From: a virus
Length of the DNA: 37,556 nucleotides
IMG/VR virus record: IMGVR_UViG_3300035698_025855
Coordinates: 1 to 37,556 of that record
Strand: one strand, 5' to 3'
Part shown: positions 7,013-16,240 of the stretch, piece by piece
How the letters are laid out: each line of letters starts with the position of its first letter
Position numbering within the stretch: position 1 is the stretch's first letter
Translations under genes and position numbers: made by a program
The notes under the pieces: model-generated
What the model saw: only the letters and a program-made list of their open reading frames with translations
The model's database searches: none
Told to the model about the DNA's origin: nothing

Positions 7013-8143
7013 CTATCTACGCATATTCATACTTATTCTTGCAAAACCTTGAGTATTTGCGCTCCAGTCAGAGTGGAGAAGGAAGCGATTAACGGTCGAG
7101 CTGTAAATTGTCAGGGCAAGTTGATTATTGTTTCCCTGATTATACCCGATCAGAGAGGCTGCAGGAGTACCAGCAGCAGAAAAATACATCCCATGGGCGA
7201 CCACATGGGGCGCTGTGATGGGGGTTTCTTGGTAGTATGGCGATCCTACTGAAGAGGCAACCGCACCTACCCCCACGGTACTTGGTGTTTGTACGACGAG
7301 CTCCATGTCAACACGACCATTGTTGAATACAAAGTATGTTAGCTGTTGAGTGCTGAATATGGGCGCTGTCCCTCCTGCGGGATGAAAGTACGAATTCGTA
7401 GCTGCTCCGAACTGCGCTACGCTAGATGTGAACTCAACTCCATCCTGGAATCTCCCGATCCCATCACGACCCGTCAGCGCGACGACAGTCCAGTCATCAG
7501 ATGCGGACATCGTCATGCCGAACGAGCCTATCTGCATGCATGGGTTGCTATCGTAGTCTGCCTCTGTAATGTCATCAAATGACCACATGGAAGGCAGTGT
7601 ATCAGCGACCGCACTAGAGGGGTCTCCAATTACCGTTGGAGAGTATTGCAGGCCCCAACAACGACTACACATGAAGGCTATAGCATCTTCATCGTCATTA
7701 AGAACGGCATAGATTGCGAATGGGATGGGGTTGGCGTGTGCAATGCCCGTATTGAGACCGAAGAGATTCCCAATGATCTCCGAAGCGCCTGTGTCATCAA
7801 TAAAGCCCTGGTTGCTGGTTATCACAATTGTCACTAGCTGCCCAGCACTTGTGTCAGATGGGATCGTAATAAATCCAGGGTTGCTTGCACTTAAAGCTGA
7901 TCCATCAGCTGCTGTGATGCTGAATGTACTGCTTGAATAGGTAACCCCTAGGTTACGCCACCCCACTTGGGAGAAGGCGGACTCCGTAACGCCTATTGTC
8001 GGGTTGCCAGATACACCGTCACCGTTTGCGATCGTGATCGTAGAGTCCGTGGCTGTGAGTGTACGACCCGTAGCTGTTCCTGATGAGACGGAAGTGATCC
8101 CGTCAGGCAGTGTATTAGCTGCGTCGGGTGTTGCATAGGCCAT
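7013..8143 (-). CDS. Putative tail fibre or receptor-binding protein
   Basis: A 376-residue protein rich in Ser, Thr, Gly and Ala, with low charge. The N-terminal region (about 15-50) has the short-repeat style typical of fibre shafts (TGRTLTATDSTITIANGDG). The remainder looks like a beta-rich globular head with WGLQY and DDITEADYD segments. The ATG at 8143 shares one base with the preceding stop (TAATG) behind GGGAGG. It is the last large gene of the late operon, where receptor-binding proteins usually lie. No enzymatic motif was seen. Confidence 0.65.
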   Translation of the reverse strand: MAYATPDAANTLPDGITSVSSGTATGRTLTATDSTITIANGDGVSGNPTIGVTESAFSQVGWRNLGVTYSSSTFSITAADGSALSASNPGFITIPSDTSAGQLVTIVITSNQGFIDDTGASEIIGNLFGLNTGIAHANPIPFAIYAVLNDDEDAIAFMCSRCWGLQYSPTVIGDPSSAVADTLPSMWSFDDITEADYDSNPCMQIGSFGMTMSASDDWTVVALTGRDGIGRFQDGVEFTSSVAQFGAATNSYFHPAGGTAPIFSTQQLTYFVFNNGRVDMELVVQTPSTVGVGAVASSVGSPYYQETPITAPHVVAHGMYFSAAGTPAASLIGYNQGNNNQLALTIYSSTVNRFLLHSDWSANTQGFARISMNMRR

Positions 8144-9489
8144 TAGAATACCTCCCAGGTGGTACCGTTATACAATAGATTTACAGAAGCTCCGTCAACA
8201 TTCAAAACATATGTTGCGGCTGTGGTTATTGCGATAATATTGACGCCATTACCGGAGATCGTGATCGCTCCACTACTCGACGAGTTCGTAGCTGCATCTT
8301 TGATAATGACCGTCTGTCCTGTGATACGACCCGTGGCTACCAGATTAACCGTACGAGCGCCCGTACCTGTGACAGAAAGGTAGCAGTCTGTCTCAAGCAT
8401 CGTATATGGGGTAGAGCTTACGGCAGTTGGGTATAAGCCAAATCCTCCGCGAACATTTAGAGATCCGGTTGCAAATGAGTTTGTAGTGACCGTACCAGCG
8501 TATGAATCGCTAATAACGGGTTTTTCATCTTCATTGAAGGCGCCAGATAGGTGCACTGTGCCACCGCTACCCGTGACTCCTCCGGTAGTTCCATTCAAAA
8601 CTGCACTATGGAGTTGAAGCGTTCCCGAGGTGACATCTACGGCTCCTCCGCCGGTCCCCTGGCCATCAAGACGGACGCCATTATAGAGCTGCACTGTTGC
8701 TCCATCGAGAAAAACGCCGCCTTTGTAGATCCCGCCGCAGATTTCTAGCGTGCCCGCTAGCGCCCTCAATGTCCCGTTAGACCCTGCACTCGAGCAGCAG
8801 GTATCTAGTGTGATATGAGAGGATGCATTACTGAGATTAAGGACATCAGCTCCAGGGAAAACGATAGCTAAGAAACACTTGAAACAGAAGACATCGCCAC
8901 CGGCGGCTGATATGCACCCAACGGCCGTTTGGTCGTTATACAGGTAGCAATTGTACAGATGTGTGGTCCCAGTCGTCGAAGATACGCAGTAAATGGCGCT
9001 AGATGGCGCAACTCTCATGTAACTGACGGTAGCTGTCCCGCTAGCTGGACTGGTAATGTTTCCTGTAATCGAAGCAAAGATATTACGTCCCGAGCCATCT
9101 GCACTATTGAAGTCGTCCATGGCTGCATTTCTGCCTGCAATCCCGACGATATCGATGCCAGGAGCTAAAGTAATGCTCTCTGCGTATGTTCCGTACTTCA
9201 CATATACGATAGCTCTAGTCGTGTCATCGGCCCCATCAGCGACAGCCTGTGTGATCGCTGAGGAGATGGTCGTATACTCGCTATCTCCAGCAGTAGCGCT
9301 AACGGTGTACGGAGACAGGTCGCGCAGATTATCGATGGTAACCGCATTGGTGGCCCCCGATGTGGTGATACCTGAGGTGCCAAGCACATCCAGCACGTTA
9401 GCTACAGGCGTAGCTGTCCCGCTATCTGTATCGAAGCTCGTGGGAACCGATGGTGACCCTGCTAGAGAAAGAAAAGATATTTGACTCAC
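8143..9489 (-). CDS. Beta-helix tail fibre/spike protein
   Basis: A 448-residue protein. The N-terminus carries a linker common in phage fibres (DSGTATP, then GTSGITTSG and NAVTI). Residues about 70-120 resemble the start of a pectin-lyase-like parallel beta-helix (YTTISSAITQAV, VYVKYGTYAESI). Short Gly/Thr/Val strands then repeat to about residue 340, with several cysteines in the helix rungs. The C-terminus looks like a trimeric foot (TGQTVIIKDA, LYNGTTWEVF). It probably binds or cleaves host surface polysaccharide; no catalytic residues can be assigned. The DSGTATP linker recurs in the gene at 9860-10540. Confidence 0.75.
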   Translation of the reverse strand: MSQISFLSLAGSPSVPTSFDTDSGTATPVANVLDVLGTSGITTSGATNAVTIDNLRDLSPYTVSATAGDSEYTTISSAITQAVADGADDTTRAIVYVKYGTYAESITLAPGIDIVGIAGRNAAMDDFNSADGSGRNIFASITGNITSPASGTATVSYMRVAPSSAIYCVSSTTGTTHLYNCYLYNDQTAVGCISAAGGDVFCFKCFLAIVFPGADVLNLSNASSHITLDTCCSSAGSNGTLRALAGTLEICGGIYKGGVFLDGATVQLYNGVRLDGQGTGGGAVDVTSGTLQLHSAVLNGTTGGVTGSGGTVHLSGAFNEDEKPVISDSYAGTVTTNSFATGSLNVRGGFGLYPTAVSSTPYTMLETDCYLSVTGTGARTVNLVATGRITGQTVIIKDAATNSSSSGAITISGNGVNIIAITTAATYVLNVDGASVNLLYNGTTWEVF

Positions 9490-9498
9490 AATGTCTCC

Positions 9499-9837
9499 TT
9501 AAATCGGTTTCGCATATACGATCTCCACATAGACACTACCAGTAGACGGAGCTCCGGATGGATACTTAATCGAGATCACCGTATTGATAGACAAAGCGAA
9601 ATTATTTTGTCCGTCAGTGGCATTTCCTTGGAAATCCCAAATTTGTGACGACCCAGCTGCTAGGTATATGTTGTCACTTGAGGCATTGAATGAAAGAAGC
9701 ACACCAGCATCTGTATCATTGATAAAGGCTACAATCCGCCCAGACTCTGTTACAGTGCCAAGAGTTGCATAACTTCCTGTTATAGACCCCGCAGCTATTG
9801 AAAGCATTGGGGCGTATCTAACCGGTCCATAAGACAT
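9499..9837 (-). CDS. Small structural protein, fibre-associated
   Basis: A 112-residue protein beginning MSYGPVRYAPM. The start at 9837 is set by AAAGGAG six bases upstream; a further upstream start would overlap the previous gene. It is beta-rich, with a NDTDAGVLLSFNASSDN segment and an IWDFQGNATDG segment, resembling small capping or fibre-tip proteins. No named family is recognised. It lies between two fibre-type genes, so a tail-tip role is inferred from context. Confidence 0.6.
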   Translation of the reverse strand: MSYGPVRYAPMLSIAAGSITGSYATLGTVTESGRIVAFINDTDAGVLLSFNASSDNIYLAAGSSQIWDFQGNATDGQNNFALSINTVISIKYPSGAPSTGSVYVEIVYAKPI

Positions 9838-9859
9838 GGGGAACTCCTTTAGACGTTGG

Positions 9860-10540
9860 TTAAATTGCGACGACTCGATATGAGACACTTACCTCAAGGG
9901 TATTATCACCACCAGCGTTACCCGTGATGTTGCTACCTAGGTTGTCTAGCACTAGAGCAGCATTCTCAGCAGCTGAAGCGGCAACGATAACGTCTGTAGC
10001 AGGCTCTGCGTTGGTGTATGTGCTCGCTGATTGATCTATGAATCCTGTGCTCTCGATGGTGTTAGACACCTGTACACCTGAAGCATCGGTATACTTAATT
10101 CCAAGGTTATCGCCTGCCTCAGCAAATACGTTTGTACCGCCATAAACGAGCTTGAACGATGCTCCTATGAATTTGATCATGTTACCCGCTCCTGGTGCCA
10201 CTACAAGAGCAATGGGAGTAGTAGCTAGAGCCTTGACCTGTGCGCTTGTGATAGAGACTGTATCTGTATTGATGCTGTCTGCACTGAGAGCAATAGTCAA
10301 GGTGTTCGATGTAGCAGATGTGGCTATGCCAGCACCACCAGCAAATGTGATCACACCGAGAGCTGTTGGCGTGGCAGATCCGCTATCCGATGTAGCAGTG
10401 TCCATACCAATGCCGCCCCCTGACAACTGTACTACGCCATTGGTTACGCTAAATTGAGCGCTATTGAACTGCACATCACCTTGGACGGTGGTGCCGCCTG
10501 ATACTCGGCCTGTGTACGCTAGTGGATTTCTGTCGCTCAT
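9860..10540 (-). CDS. Putative tail fibre protein with DSGSATP linker module
   Basis: A 226-residue protein. The N-terminal 60 residues resemble a fibre collar (TVQGDVQFNSAQFSV). It then has a DSGSATPTALGVITF module with GIATSATSNTLTI, the same linker type seen in the beta-helix protein. The second half looks like a beta-sandwich (IPLVV... and NLGIKYTD segments). GAGGGGGGG precedes the ATG at 10540. It is low in charge and cysteine-free. It is probably a virion fibre or baseplate-attached protein. Confidence 0.65.
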   Translation of the reverse strand: MSDRNPLAYTGRVSGGTTVQGDVQFNSAQFSVTNGVVQLSGGGIGMDTATSDSGSATPTALGVITFAGGAGIATSATSNTLTIALSADSINTDTVSITSAQVKALATTPIALVVAPGAGNMIKFIGASFKLVYGGTNVFAEAGDNLGIKYTDASGVQVSNTIESTGFIDQSASTYTNAEPATDVIVAASAAENAALVLDNLGSNITGNAGGDNTLEVSVSYRVVAI

Positions 10541-10575
10541 AGGTCATCCCCCCCTCAGGGTTAATTGTTTTTTTT

Positions 10576-13317
10576 CTACTTTTCCTCTGATTTACCTAAC
10601 TGAATCATCAACCCCGCCATTTCCTTAGGAGGGACATTTTTCCTTCCCATTTTTTGGACAATGACCCTAGTGTCATTATTGGCTATGATATCATACAGAT
10701 AATTTGATCTAGCTTTCTTGATCGCTGCCTCACCTACAATAGGGATAATTGACGAGCCTTTAGAGAATGGGGCTAAAGCATATAGAGCACCCTTCATAGA
10801 ACTTGATAATGACTCGTTTAGAATCTTCTTGAATAGTGTAGACTCTGACTGGAGAAAAGATTCCATATTTTCGGATAGATTCTTCCCATACCTTTCAATC
10901 GTTCTGAAGAACTTAACACCGTTCTCACCCAGTGTTGCCCTGATGTCCTTAAGTTTTTCAGGGTCAGATAACAGATTTTTAGCTTTTTCGAAGTTTATAT
11001 GGTTGTCCTTGCCAATGATAGAGGACATGACCTCCTTAACACTCTTAACATCTTCAGCTGATTTCGTGGCCTTAGCTGCTTTTTTTGAAGCATTCTCTAG
11101 CAGGTTAACAGTGGGCTGTCCCCTATTGGCACGGATCATCTCCACCATATGAGGGTTAGACATCACCTCATCTACTTTCTGTAGATTAAGTTCCCCATCT
11201 TTGCCTTGCATGCCGTCTAATATCTCATTAGTATTCGATGAGCGTAACGTCTTAAATAACTTCTTACCGCTCCGCGACTTTCCCATCGTATCCTTTACGA
11301 TGTCATACCCTATCTTATTCTTCATAAGGTCTAGAACCCTAGCCGGCCGGGTGCCTGCGTCGAAAGCTTCCTGCATATCTTTTAGGATATTGCCCCTGAT
11401 GATAGCCTTGGAGCCCTGAGAGGTTAAACTATCACCTTCTTCCATCAATTTTTTGAGAGTATCGTTAGCTCTTAATCCAATGAATGGTTTGACTTCTTTA
11501 GCTAGTAATTTTGCCTGATCTTTTCCAAGCTTGCTTATATGCTGCACAACAGAGCGATCGATGATGTTTTGTGCCTCTTCACTTTCTCCTGCAGCTATCT
11601 TTAGCTTCTGAAGATTTGACGGTGTCGAAAACTTAGGGCTAAGGCTTTCTGGCGATGCACTAAGCCTCATGTCTAATATAGACTTATTGTTAAAAATGTT
11701 CTGAGCTGCCCCATATTGCGTCTCAGCAGCTTTGAATAACTCTGCTCCTAAGGGGGCTTCTTGCTCAAGAACAGCCATGATATCTTTTCGAAGAGCACTA
11801 ACTAGTGGCCTTAGCAAGTCTACCGGTCCAGGCAACACATCTGCTTTCTTAAGGATCCTGTTTATGCTGCGTTTTGTTTTTATAGCTTTGTTAATCGGTA
11901 TGTCGACTAGCGAAACCTCGCCAGAGCTAAGATCGTTTAGAAGGCCGAGTACATCATCGTACTCTTCAGTTAGGCCCTCTTTTTCTAGCTTTGCCACGAT
12001 CTCTTGAGCTGCTTTCCTATTGTCGACTTCTAGCTTCCCCGCAAGCTTAGAGGTCATCTTAGTCAGTTTACTCTCCTCTGACAGCTCTACTAAACTTCCG
12101 CTAGTTTCTTTCTGAATCTTTTCAGCTGCCTTAAGAGTTTCAGGAAGAGGTCCCGATACAGTCTCTGCAATTTTTTCAGATTCTTCATATAAAGTCTGGT
12201 ATGCTTTTTTTGAGTATTTAAAGTTTTCGTTAATTTTTTTCTGGATGCCCTCCCACGTATTCTTCTGAGTTCCAGATGAAGGGGCGATATCATCTAGCAA
12301 AGACACACGGGTCTCATCTAATATCCTCTTTTCGATATCAGCTGCTCTAAACGACTCTGAGGCTTCGCTGAGAGGTTCCGGTGAGACACTATCCATCTTT
12401 AATGGTTCGTATGGCTTCTCGAACTTTTTCATGTTCTCATTAAATTCTGAGACCAACTTATCAGATGTTTGAGCCATCCTACCGGTGAGGTCTTTAGAGC
12501 TTATCTCTAAATCGGCTCCTGCACGCTTGCCCACTTCCTCAAGAAATACAGGGACCTCAGGCAATGCACCTTTCTTACCGAAAAGTTTTTTCCCGAGTTC
12601 AACACCTTTGCTTACAGCGTATTTCCCCCCCTGGAATAGGGACGGCAGAAGAGTGGTTATAATGCCTAAATTCGTGCTAGCCCCCTCTGATAAACCAGAC
12701 TCTTTCCCTGCTCCTTTCACTCCTCCAAATACTGTCCCATATGTAGCAGCTTTCTGTACTGCTTTAGCTGCTAGCCCCCCAGGTCCTCCCATTGTCATGC
12801 CTAGGAAGTCACCGGTGCCTTTCCCAGCCTCAGCACTTATTCTTTCAGATGGATTCGTGGGCTTAAACAAATCTCGAGTTGCTGTGTCTACGAGTGAGTC
12901 AGCGTCTTCATACTTCCTATATTGCGGCTCGATACCTATTGCTTCCCGGATGTCATCTTCGCCAAGACCTAATTTCTTAAGCCGGTCTTCTTCCCTCTGG
13001 TATATAGATTTTTCCCTAAATTTTGTGGCCTCATCAACAGCTGAGCCGATATTTGCTTTCCCATGCCCAAAGCCTTCGGCAACTGTATCAAATAATGAAG
13101 TAGATGTATTCTTTCCGTATATGCCTGCATTGCGCATGTTAGATAAAAAAGACTTACCAAGCGCCTTAAAATTAGAGACTCCCGACTGCTCACTCTCTTG
13201 AGAATCTTGGGGCCTTTGTAGGATAAAGCGCCCTTTAGGCCTCGACCCTTGCTGCTCTTCATCAGGAGCAACGTCTTCTCGTACAGAACCTGCCGGCTTA
13301 GAGATAACGTATGGCAT
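10576..13317 (-). CDS. Large internal virion or DNA-ejection protein
   Basis: A 913-residue protein, the largest in the genome. The N-terminus is disordered and charged. A glycine-rich patch near 170-215 (GMTMGGPGGLAAKA) could touch membrane, and the rest is long, Lys/Glu/Leu-rich and mostly helical. This profile and its place after the nozzle and before the fibres match podovirus ejection proteins that form the trans-envelope channel. No lytic transglycosylase motif was found, so it is not clearly a gp16-type enzyme. The stop is followed by a T-rich stretch. The functional call rests on position and composition. Confidence 0.6.
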   Translation of the reverse strand: MPYVISKPAGSVREDVAPDEEQQGSRPKGRFILQRPQDSQESEQSGVSNFKALGKSFLSNMRNAGIYGKNTSTSLFDTVAEGFGHGKANIGSAVDEATKFREKSIYQREEDRLKKLGLGEDDIREAIGIEPQYRKYEDADSLVDTATRDLFKPTNPSERISAEAGKGTGDFLGMTMGGPGGLAAKAVQKAATYGTVFGGVKGAGKESGLSEGASTNLGIITTLLPSLFQGGKYAVSKGVELGKKLFGKKGALPEVPVFLEEVGKRAGADLEISSKDLTGRMAQTSDKLVSEFNENMKKFEKPYEPLKMDSVSPEPLSEASESFRAADIEKRILDETRVSLLDDIAPSSGTQKNTWEGIQKKINENFKYSKKAYQTLYEESEKIAETVSGPLPETLKAAEKIQKETSGSLVELSEESKLTKMTSKLAGKLEVDNRKAAQEIVAKLEKEGLTEEYDDVLGLLNDLSSGEVSLVDIPINKAIKTKRSINRILKKADVLPGPVDLLRPLVSALRKDIMAVLEQEAPLGAELFKAAETQYGAAQNIFNNKSILDMRLSASPESLSPKFSTPSNLQKLKIAAGESEEAQNIIDRSVVQHISKLGKDQAKLLAKEVKPFIGLRANDTLKKLMEEGDSLTSQGSKAIIRGNILKDMQEAFDAGTRPARVLDLMKNKIGYDIVKDTMGKSRSGKKLFKTLRSSNTNEILDGMQGKDGELNLQKVDEVMSNPHMVEMIRANRGQPTVNLLENASKKAAKATKSAEDVKSVKEVMSSIIGKDNHINFEKAKNLLSDPEKLKDIRATLGENGVKFFRTIERYGKNLSENMESFLQSESTLFKKILNESLSSSMKGALYALAPFSKGSSIIPIVGEAAIKKARSNYLYDIIANNDTRVIVQKMGRKNVPPKEMAGLMIQLGKSEEK

Positions 13318-13320
13318 AGT

Positions 13321-14451
13321 TTAAGCGTCCTCTACCCATTCGCCTTGGATGTAGATGAACTTTGCGCCGTCTTCAGTTCTAACGGCCGTCATGCCCTCCT
13401 CTACACCTTCTGTTGGAAGATCTTCAACCTCCATCGTTGACACCTCAGAGTCTGGACCTACCTCCACATCGTCTATAACTTCTCTTTTACTGTCAGGCTT
13501 TCCAGATATTAGTTGCTCCTCTATGGCGCCTAATTCACCCTCCAATTCTTTCTGAGACCCAAAGAATTCATCCTTAGGTATATCGGTCCCATATTTTTTA
13601 ATCATCGAGCCTAGCCGATCTTGAAAGGCGCTTGATGTTTTTTCAAGAGATCTAAGGGCATTTAGTTTACCTTTAATCACTGCTTGTGTATCCAATGGAG
13701 ATATCGCAAACTCTTTTTTAATCCACTCAAGCTTTTGCTGAGGTAGCACGCCGGATTTATTGAAGACCTTGATAACCCCATCTAGCACAAGGTTTCCTCT
13801 CCTTGAATACTCAGTGTATAATGCATTTGGAATGATATTTTGTCCGGTAAGGTACCCTTCAAACATCCCTACATCGGAAGCATTCTGCTCCAAGAAGTCT
13901 AGGTTGTTTTTGAACACCTGCTGTTCTCCCTTGCCACCCTGTGTATGATCAATAATCGCGTCTGCCATATAGCCTTCGAGCTTCTTATCAAGGACTGACT
14001 GCTGGGCGTTCTTAGATCCCTTTGCTGCTGCCTTATTGGAGATAGCAAAGGTTTTTAAAGCCTCCATTGGATTAATTCCATTATCTACTAGCCCACTAAG
14101 GAACGTTTGTTGACCTTTTGGGGTGTAAATTCCTCCCTGCTCCATAGCTTGGGTAAAAGCAGTCTTGTAAGCATTTTGTGTCTGCGTTTTCTGCTGCTGT
14201 GCCTGCTGCTGCTGCTGTAGATATTGCAACTGCTGAGGTGGGACACCGAGAGATATAGCTTTGTTATAGGCTTGACTAATGCTTTTTGGATCATTTGGAT
14301 TTTGTGACATTGCGTCATCAAATCCCGCTGTCCCTTGATCTAGGTTAGATTTCTTTTGCCTTTCTCCTAGGATCTGCCCTAAAGCACCGCCAAGCCCAGG
14401 TAGGGCTTCGGCTATTCCAGATGTGTCCCGAGCAAAGATAGGTGCTGGCAT
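13321..14451 (-). CDS. Internal virion protein candidate, Gln-rich
   Basis: A 376-residue protein with a Gln-rich segment at about 73-95 encoded by repeated CAG-type codons (QQLQYLQQQQQAQQQK), flanked by helical regions. The C-terminus is acidic (DDVEVGPDSEVSTMEVED) and ends FIYIQGEWVEDA. The ATG overlaps the previous stop as TAATG, and the next gene follows after 3 bases. With its neighbours it forms a three-gene block usual for internal core proteins. No family is named with confidence. Confidence 0.6.
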   Translation of the reverse strand: MPAPIFARDTSGIAEALPGLGGALGQILGERQKKSNLDQGTAGFDDAMSQNPNDPKSISQAYNKAISLGVPPQQLQYLQQQQQAQQQKTQTQNAYKTAFTQAMEQGGIYTPKGQQTFLSGLVDNGINPMEALKTFAISNKAAAKGSKNAQQSVLDKKLEGYMADAIIDHTQGGKGEQQVFKNNLDFLEQNASDVGMFEGYLTGQNIIPNALYTEYSRRGNLVLDGVIKVFNKSGVLPQQKLEWIKKEFAISPLDTQAVIKGKLNALRSLEKTSSAFQDRLGSMIKKYGTDIPKDEFFGSQKELEGELGAIEEQLISGKPDSKREVIDDVEVGPDSEVSTMEVEDLPTEGVEEGMTAVRTEDGAKFIYIQGEWVEDA

Positions 14452-15215
14452 TAGTAGGACTCCAGGTGGTCTAGTCTATCATCTAGCTCCTGAACGGCAT
14501 TTATTAAGAGGCCGATCAGACCGTAGAGATCAACATGGAGGATGCCATCCTTGAGAACTTGAATCTCTTCGGGCACTTCCTCGGCAATAAGGCCCACGCG
14601 GTCCTTTGCCCCACCAAAGCTCTCTATATAGTCGAATTTCTTGACCGCTAGATCACGAACCTTCGACATACCTTCCTTATACTCTATAATGTTTTCTTTC
14701 ACATCTTTCGAGGAGGCCGCGTAGGTTGCGGCAGCTTTTGCCCCCTGTCCCATCGCCCCAATCATAGGTCCTGCCAGTCCTTGTCGTTCCTGTATCATCG
14801 GGCTAAAGGTTTGACCCATGAGCATTGGAAGAAACTGCGATAGCGCCTGTAGCTGATTCTGCTGTTGGTTTTGGAAGAGACCCCCATACTGAGAGCCGAG
14901 TGTAGAGGATAAATCCGTCGCACTCTGGGCAAGAGCTTGGTTAAGAGCCGAGGATGATCCTGCATCAGCATCCACAAAACGCTGCTGAAGAGCGGGTACA
15001 ATCTGCTCTTGGAATGATTTCGTCGCAGGCTCTACGTAGGACTTCTGAAAGACATCCTCTACCATCCCCGACTGTGGCTGTAGGAACTGGCTAAAGCTAC
15101 TCTGAACTCCCGGACCCTGCTGACTGAAGAGTTGGCTCTGTAACTGCTGCTGATCCGGCGTTAGCATCGAGATGTTCTTCTTGTGCTCGGTGCTGCCCAT
15201 CATAGTCTTGCCCAT
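14451..15215 (-). CDS. Structural protein with S74 intramolecular-chaperone domain
   Basis: A 254-residue protein starting at 15215 behind AGGAGG. Residues about 1-150 are Gln/Ser-rich and helical. The C-terminal about 90 residues match the Peptidase_S74 or endosialidase-type chaperone domain: SSKDVKENI, then VKKFDYIESFGG, RVGLIAEEVPEEI and LINAVQELD. In this family a conserved serine near the domain start releases the chaperone after trimer folding; the serine of SSKDVKENI is the candidate. The domain usually ends fibres or spikes, whereas here it follows a core-protein-like region. The gene's first 119 bases overlap the preceding GNAT-like gene in another frame. Confidence 0.8.
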   Translation of the reverse strand: MGKTMMGSTEHKKNISMLTPDQQQLQSQLFSQQGPGVQSSFSQFLQPQSGMVEDVFQKSYVEPATKSFQEQIVPALQQRFVDADAGSSSALNQALAQSATDLSSTLGSQYGGLFQNQQQNQLQALSQFLPMLMGQTFSPMIQERQGLAGPMIGAMGQGAKAAATYAASSKDVKENIIEYKEGMSKVRDLAVKKFDYIESFGGAKDRVGLIAEEVPEEIQVLKDGILHVDLYGLIGLLINAVQELDDRLDHLESY

Positions 15216-15672
15216 CACTATCCTCCTGATATTCCATCAATACGCTCTTGGATCGCTTAAACCCATGCCTTTCGCTATGCTTAGGATAGGTCGTCAACCA
15301 ATATATACGCTTTATTTTAAGCGCTTTCTTCAAAAACTTCATATGGTCCGCAGCCTTCTTCACTGCCTTCCCATTCATCCAGTAGTCTTTGTCTATCGAA
15401 TAGGTGTAGATCACACCGTCCTTGCTGAGAGGATCGATCACAAACCACAGGTAGCCCTTTACTAGATTGCCCTCGTCAGCGAGCACGTAAAGGTGGTTCA
15501 GTGGGTTAAGCGTTGGACCCGTTGCGTTCTCGACCAGGCAGTTTATGCTCTGGTATTTGTAGAAGTCCTCGACTGGATAATCCCTATCTCTCACCTGCTC
15601 GACCAGATACTTAGGAACGATATCTGGGGAGAATGCGCGTACCCACCTAAGATTTTCGATTTTACTACTCAT
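15097..15672 (-). CDS. GNAT-like acetyltransferase-fold virion-operon protein
   Basis: A 191-residue protein. Residues about 60-150 follow a GNAT order: a strand ending VKGYLWFVID, YTYSIDKDYW, a helix AVKKAADHMKFLKKAL, and a strand with RIYWLTTYPKHSERHGF, as in acetyltransferases near the acyl-CoA site. GNAT-like proteins occur in podovirus late operons, and their substrate is generally unknown. The last 40 residues, acidic then Ser/Gly/Ala-rich, are encoded where the next gene begins, so the C-terminal tail may be constrained by overlap. The start overlaps the upstream stop by 8 bases. Confidence 0.65.
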   Translation of the reverse strand: MSSKIENLRWVRAFSPDIVPKYLVEQVRDRDYPVEDFYKYQSINCLVENATGPTLNPLNHLYVLADEGNLVKGYLWFVIDPLSKDGVIYTYSIDKDYWMNGKAVKKAADHMKFLKKALKIKRIYWLTTYPKHSERHGFKRSKSVLMEYQEDSDGQDYDGQHRAQEEHLDANAGSAAVTEPTLQSAGSGSSE

Positions 15673-16240
15673 CTTGCTGACCTATGTAACGGATTGATCC
15701 TTGCAGTGACCCAGTCGCTGGAACAATGATATTTATTGATGTTAGGGCGCTCCCGTACTCCCAGAGTTCACACTGATAGCTATCTGAGACAGCAATCAGC
15801 GAAACAGCTGTCCGCCCTCCAGTAAAGGTAATGCCGCCCGTAATGCATGAACCTACGAAGATAGTCAGGCCTGAGCCCGACAGGGGCTTAGAGACGATAT
15901 ACGGGAGCTCTACGTAAAGGTTCCCTGTACCTGTATGGCCTGTCCATTGGACGTGGAAAAAGGCATCAACCATCAAACCCGTACGGACTGCCCACCCGAC
16001 CTGGATGCTATACGTCGCCGTACCAGCTCCAGTAGTGCCCTTTACCGCTGGTGTCCATATAAGGCCGTCCTGAGATGATGTGGAGTACCTGATAGTGCCA
16101 TTAATGCCTTGTGCAAGCCTCTCGTACTGACGCTCTAGGCTAGAAACCAGCTCGCGCATGTACTTCTCTAGCTGATCTGGATCAGAAGAGGTGATCATCT
16201 CACTATGGACAGGAAGTGTAGAGGTAGTATCGACCGTCAT
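15665..16240 (-). CDS. Structural protein of unknown role, nozzle-adjacent
   Basis: A 191-residue protein starting MTVDTTSTLPVH. The ATG at 16240 overlaps the nozzle gene stop as ATGA. Residues about 25-45 are a charged helix (YMRELVSSLERQYERLAQG) that could be a trimerisation segment. The rest is beta-rich, with GRTAVSLIAV and QGSIRYIGQ near the end. Such a helix followed by a beta domain is common in fibre or tail-tip attachment proteins. No named family is recognised. Confidence 0.6.
   Translation of the reverse strand: MTVDTTSTLPVHSEMITSSDPDQLEKYMRELVSSLERQYERLAQGINGTIRYSTSSQDGLIWTPAVKGTTGAGTATYSIQVGWAVRTGLMVDAFFHVQWTGHTGTGNLYVELPYIVSKPLSGSGLTIFVGSCITGGITFTGGRTAVSLIAVSDSYQCELWEYGSALTSINIIVPATGSLQGSIRYIGQQDE

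Noticed and set aside
12485-13201. Plus-strand 238-residue ORF opposite the large ejection protein
   Set aside because: Composition (Ser/Pro/Phe-rich, no start signal) is typical of an antisense shadow.
14196-14225. CTG/CAG trinucleotide run as a repeat element
   Set aside because: It simply encodes the polyglutamine-rich segment of the internal protein.
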